Positions 63,291-64,000 of a DNA stretch of 64,000 nt are shown in pieces (the stretch's first letter is position 1; every line of letters begins with the position of its first letter). The notes under the pieces were generated by a model, which saw only the letters and a program-made list of their open reading frames with translations, had not been told where the DNA came from and ran no database searches. Both the position numbers and the translations under genes were made by a program. The stretch is from Takakia lepidozioides (taxonomy: Eukaryota > Streptophyta > Takakiopsida > Takakiales > Takakiaceae), in contig CM060734.1 in the NCBI GenBank assembly GCA_030704615.1, forward strand, positions 1,612,001-1,676,000, read 5' to 3'.

Positions 63291-64000
63291 TTTTCCCAAC
63301 ACCAAGAGATCTGTGAAACGTTCGATTCGGAAGTGGCGCATAGAAAAATTCCATAATGAGGAGGTCAAGGCTGAGTATGTCCAGGCCTTGCAAGAGGCTC
63401 TTCCTCATTTTGTCCAATCGCTCCAAGAACTTCAGTCTCGCTCTGACAACACAAGAAATGAAGTCGAAAGAGCAGTGGCCTCTTGGGAGAGTTTCGTTTC
63501 CTCTGTGGCTGACAAGATCATTGGGAGGAAACTAATTGTCTGCGGTAGAGCTGTTAATTGGTGGACCAATGAGATTAAACTCAAGATAGCTGAGAGACGA
63601 GCCCTCTATAAAGAGAGCTGCAATTTGAAAACCAACAGAGAATTGTGGGCGAGGTACTACCAGCTCCGTAAAGATATCAATCAGCTTGTTAGGTCTCAGA
63701 AGAAATTATACTGGGACAAGTTATACAGTGAAATAAACTCAAACCACCATGGTGTAATGCCAAGAAATTCTGGTTGGCCCTTCCACGTTTGTACAAGCCG
63801 AAAAACGGTCAGCAAGTACAAGCGCTGAAGACTACTAAAGGTGCAGTGGTGACTTCATCGGTTGACATTGTCAAAACCTTTGAAACCCACTACAGTATCC
63901 TTGGCAGAACTTCTAGGTCTAACAGTGAGGGGTCTTCTGCTGAATGGAGGGACACAGTTGGTAAAACTGTTCCTATGATTCAAAACAGCCCTGATGAACT
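63223..64000 (+). pseudogene. LINE copy 9 ORF2, region before RT
   Basis: Runs through the uninterrupted copia target site ([20 protein letters not shown]) and [21 protein letters not shown] frameshift near 63755 stops the frame at 63828, but LINE homology continues to the window end. Confidence 0.88.

Larger units (their letters stand above)
61250..64000 (+). mobile_element. LINE copy 9, 5' end complete, runs off the window
   Basis: Starts in (CT)n with CTCTCCCTGTCCTCTAGGAA, the same 5' leader as copy 5 at 43431. Contains ORF1 (61678-62220 and beyond), endonuclease (about 62540-63290) and the early RT region (63223 onward). Confidence 0.92.

Overview
This is eukaryotic nuclear DNA. It has spliced genes with GT-AG introns, copia and gypsy LTR retrotransposons, LINEs and Mutator-like transposases. 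The one clear host gene, a mitochondrial/peroxisomal-type dynamin-related protein, resembles the plant DRP3 class. This points to a streptophyte. A repeat-rich charophyte such as Chara is my guess from general character only; nothing in the window proves the species.

Left third (253-21783): two related, independently decayed DNA-transposon modules lie side by side. Module A (about 253-14591) is bounded by inverted clusters of CATGAGC. Module B (about 14592-21783) is smaller. Each has a rightward Mutator-like transposase (N-terminal HxH zinc finger, DDE-type core, Cys-rich segment, C-terminal SWIM zinc finger) and a leftward gene with a ParB/Srx-like domain (signature VWDGNHRLLAW). In module A the ParB-like part is followed by what looks like an N6/N4-type DNA methyltransferase domain. 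Each module carries its own palindromic site with the same design: 9-bp arms around a pyrimidine-purine centre. The arms differ between modules: GAAATGCGG/CCGCATTTC in A and GAATGTCGT/ACGACATTC in B. In A the sites form two arrays (1783-2505 and 8233-9745, the latter at about 52-bp pitch) and also sit in introns of the leftward gene. I consider this combination of transposase, ParB-like/methyltransferase protein and parS-like site array the most interesting content of the window.

Middle (21784-34166): a hairpin-rich spacer, a small tandem repeat, an unexplained antisense ORF, a gypsy element with an internally deleted pol (24196-29263), a gag-like ORF, and a second gag preceded by a tRNA-iMet-type primer binding site.

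Right half (34167-64000): a DRP3-like gene on the minus strand. Eighteen exons (34354-57353) join in one frame and cover the end of the GTPase domain, the middle domain and the GTPase effector domain. The 5' exons for the nucleotide-binding motifs lie beyond the window. Its introns are packed with one LINE family. A nearly full-length LINE (43427-53648, 13-bp target duplication) carries a recent copia insertion (45321-50429, 5-bp duplication), which itself holds a reversed gypsy gag fragment. It also carries a second, reversed LINE insertion. A head-to-tail series of LINE copies fills 57.7-64 kb. Three LINE target duplications begin TCT, and several copies sit in (CT)n tracts.

All exon, motif and repeat calls were read by eye from the sequence. 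Family assignments rest on motif recognition, with no database search.
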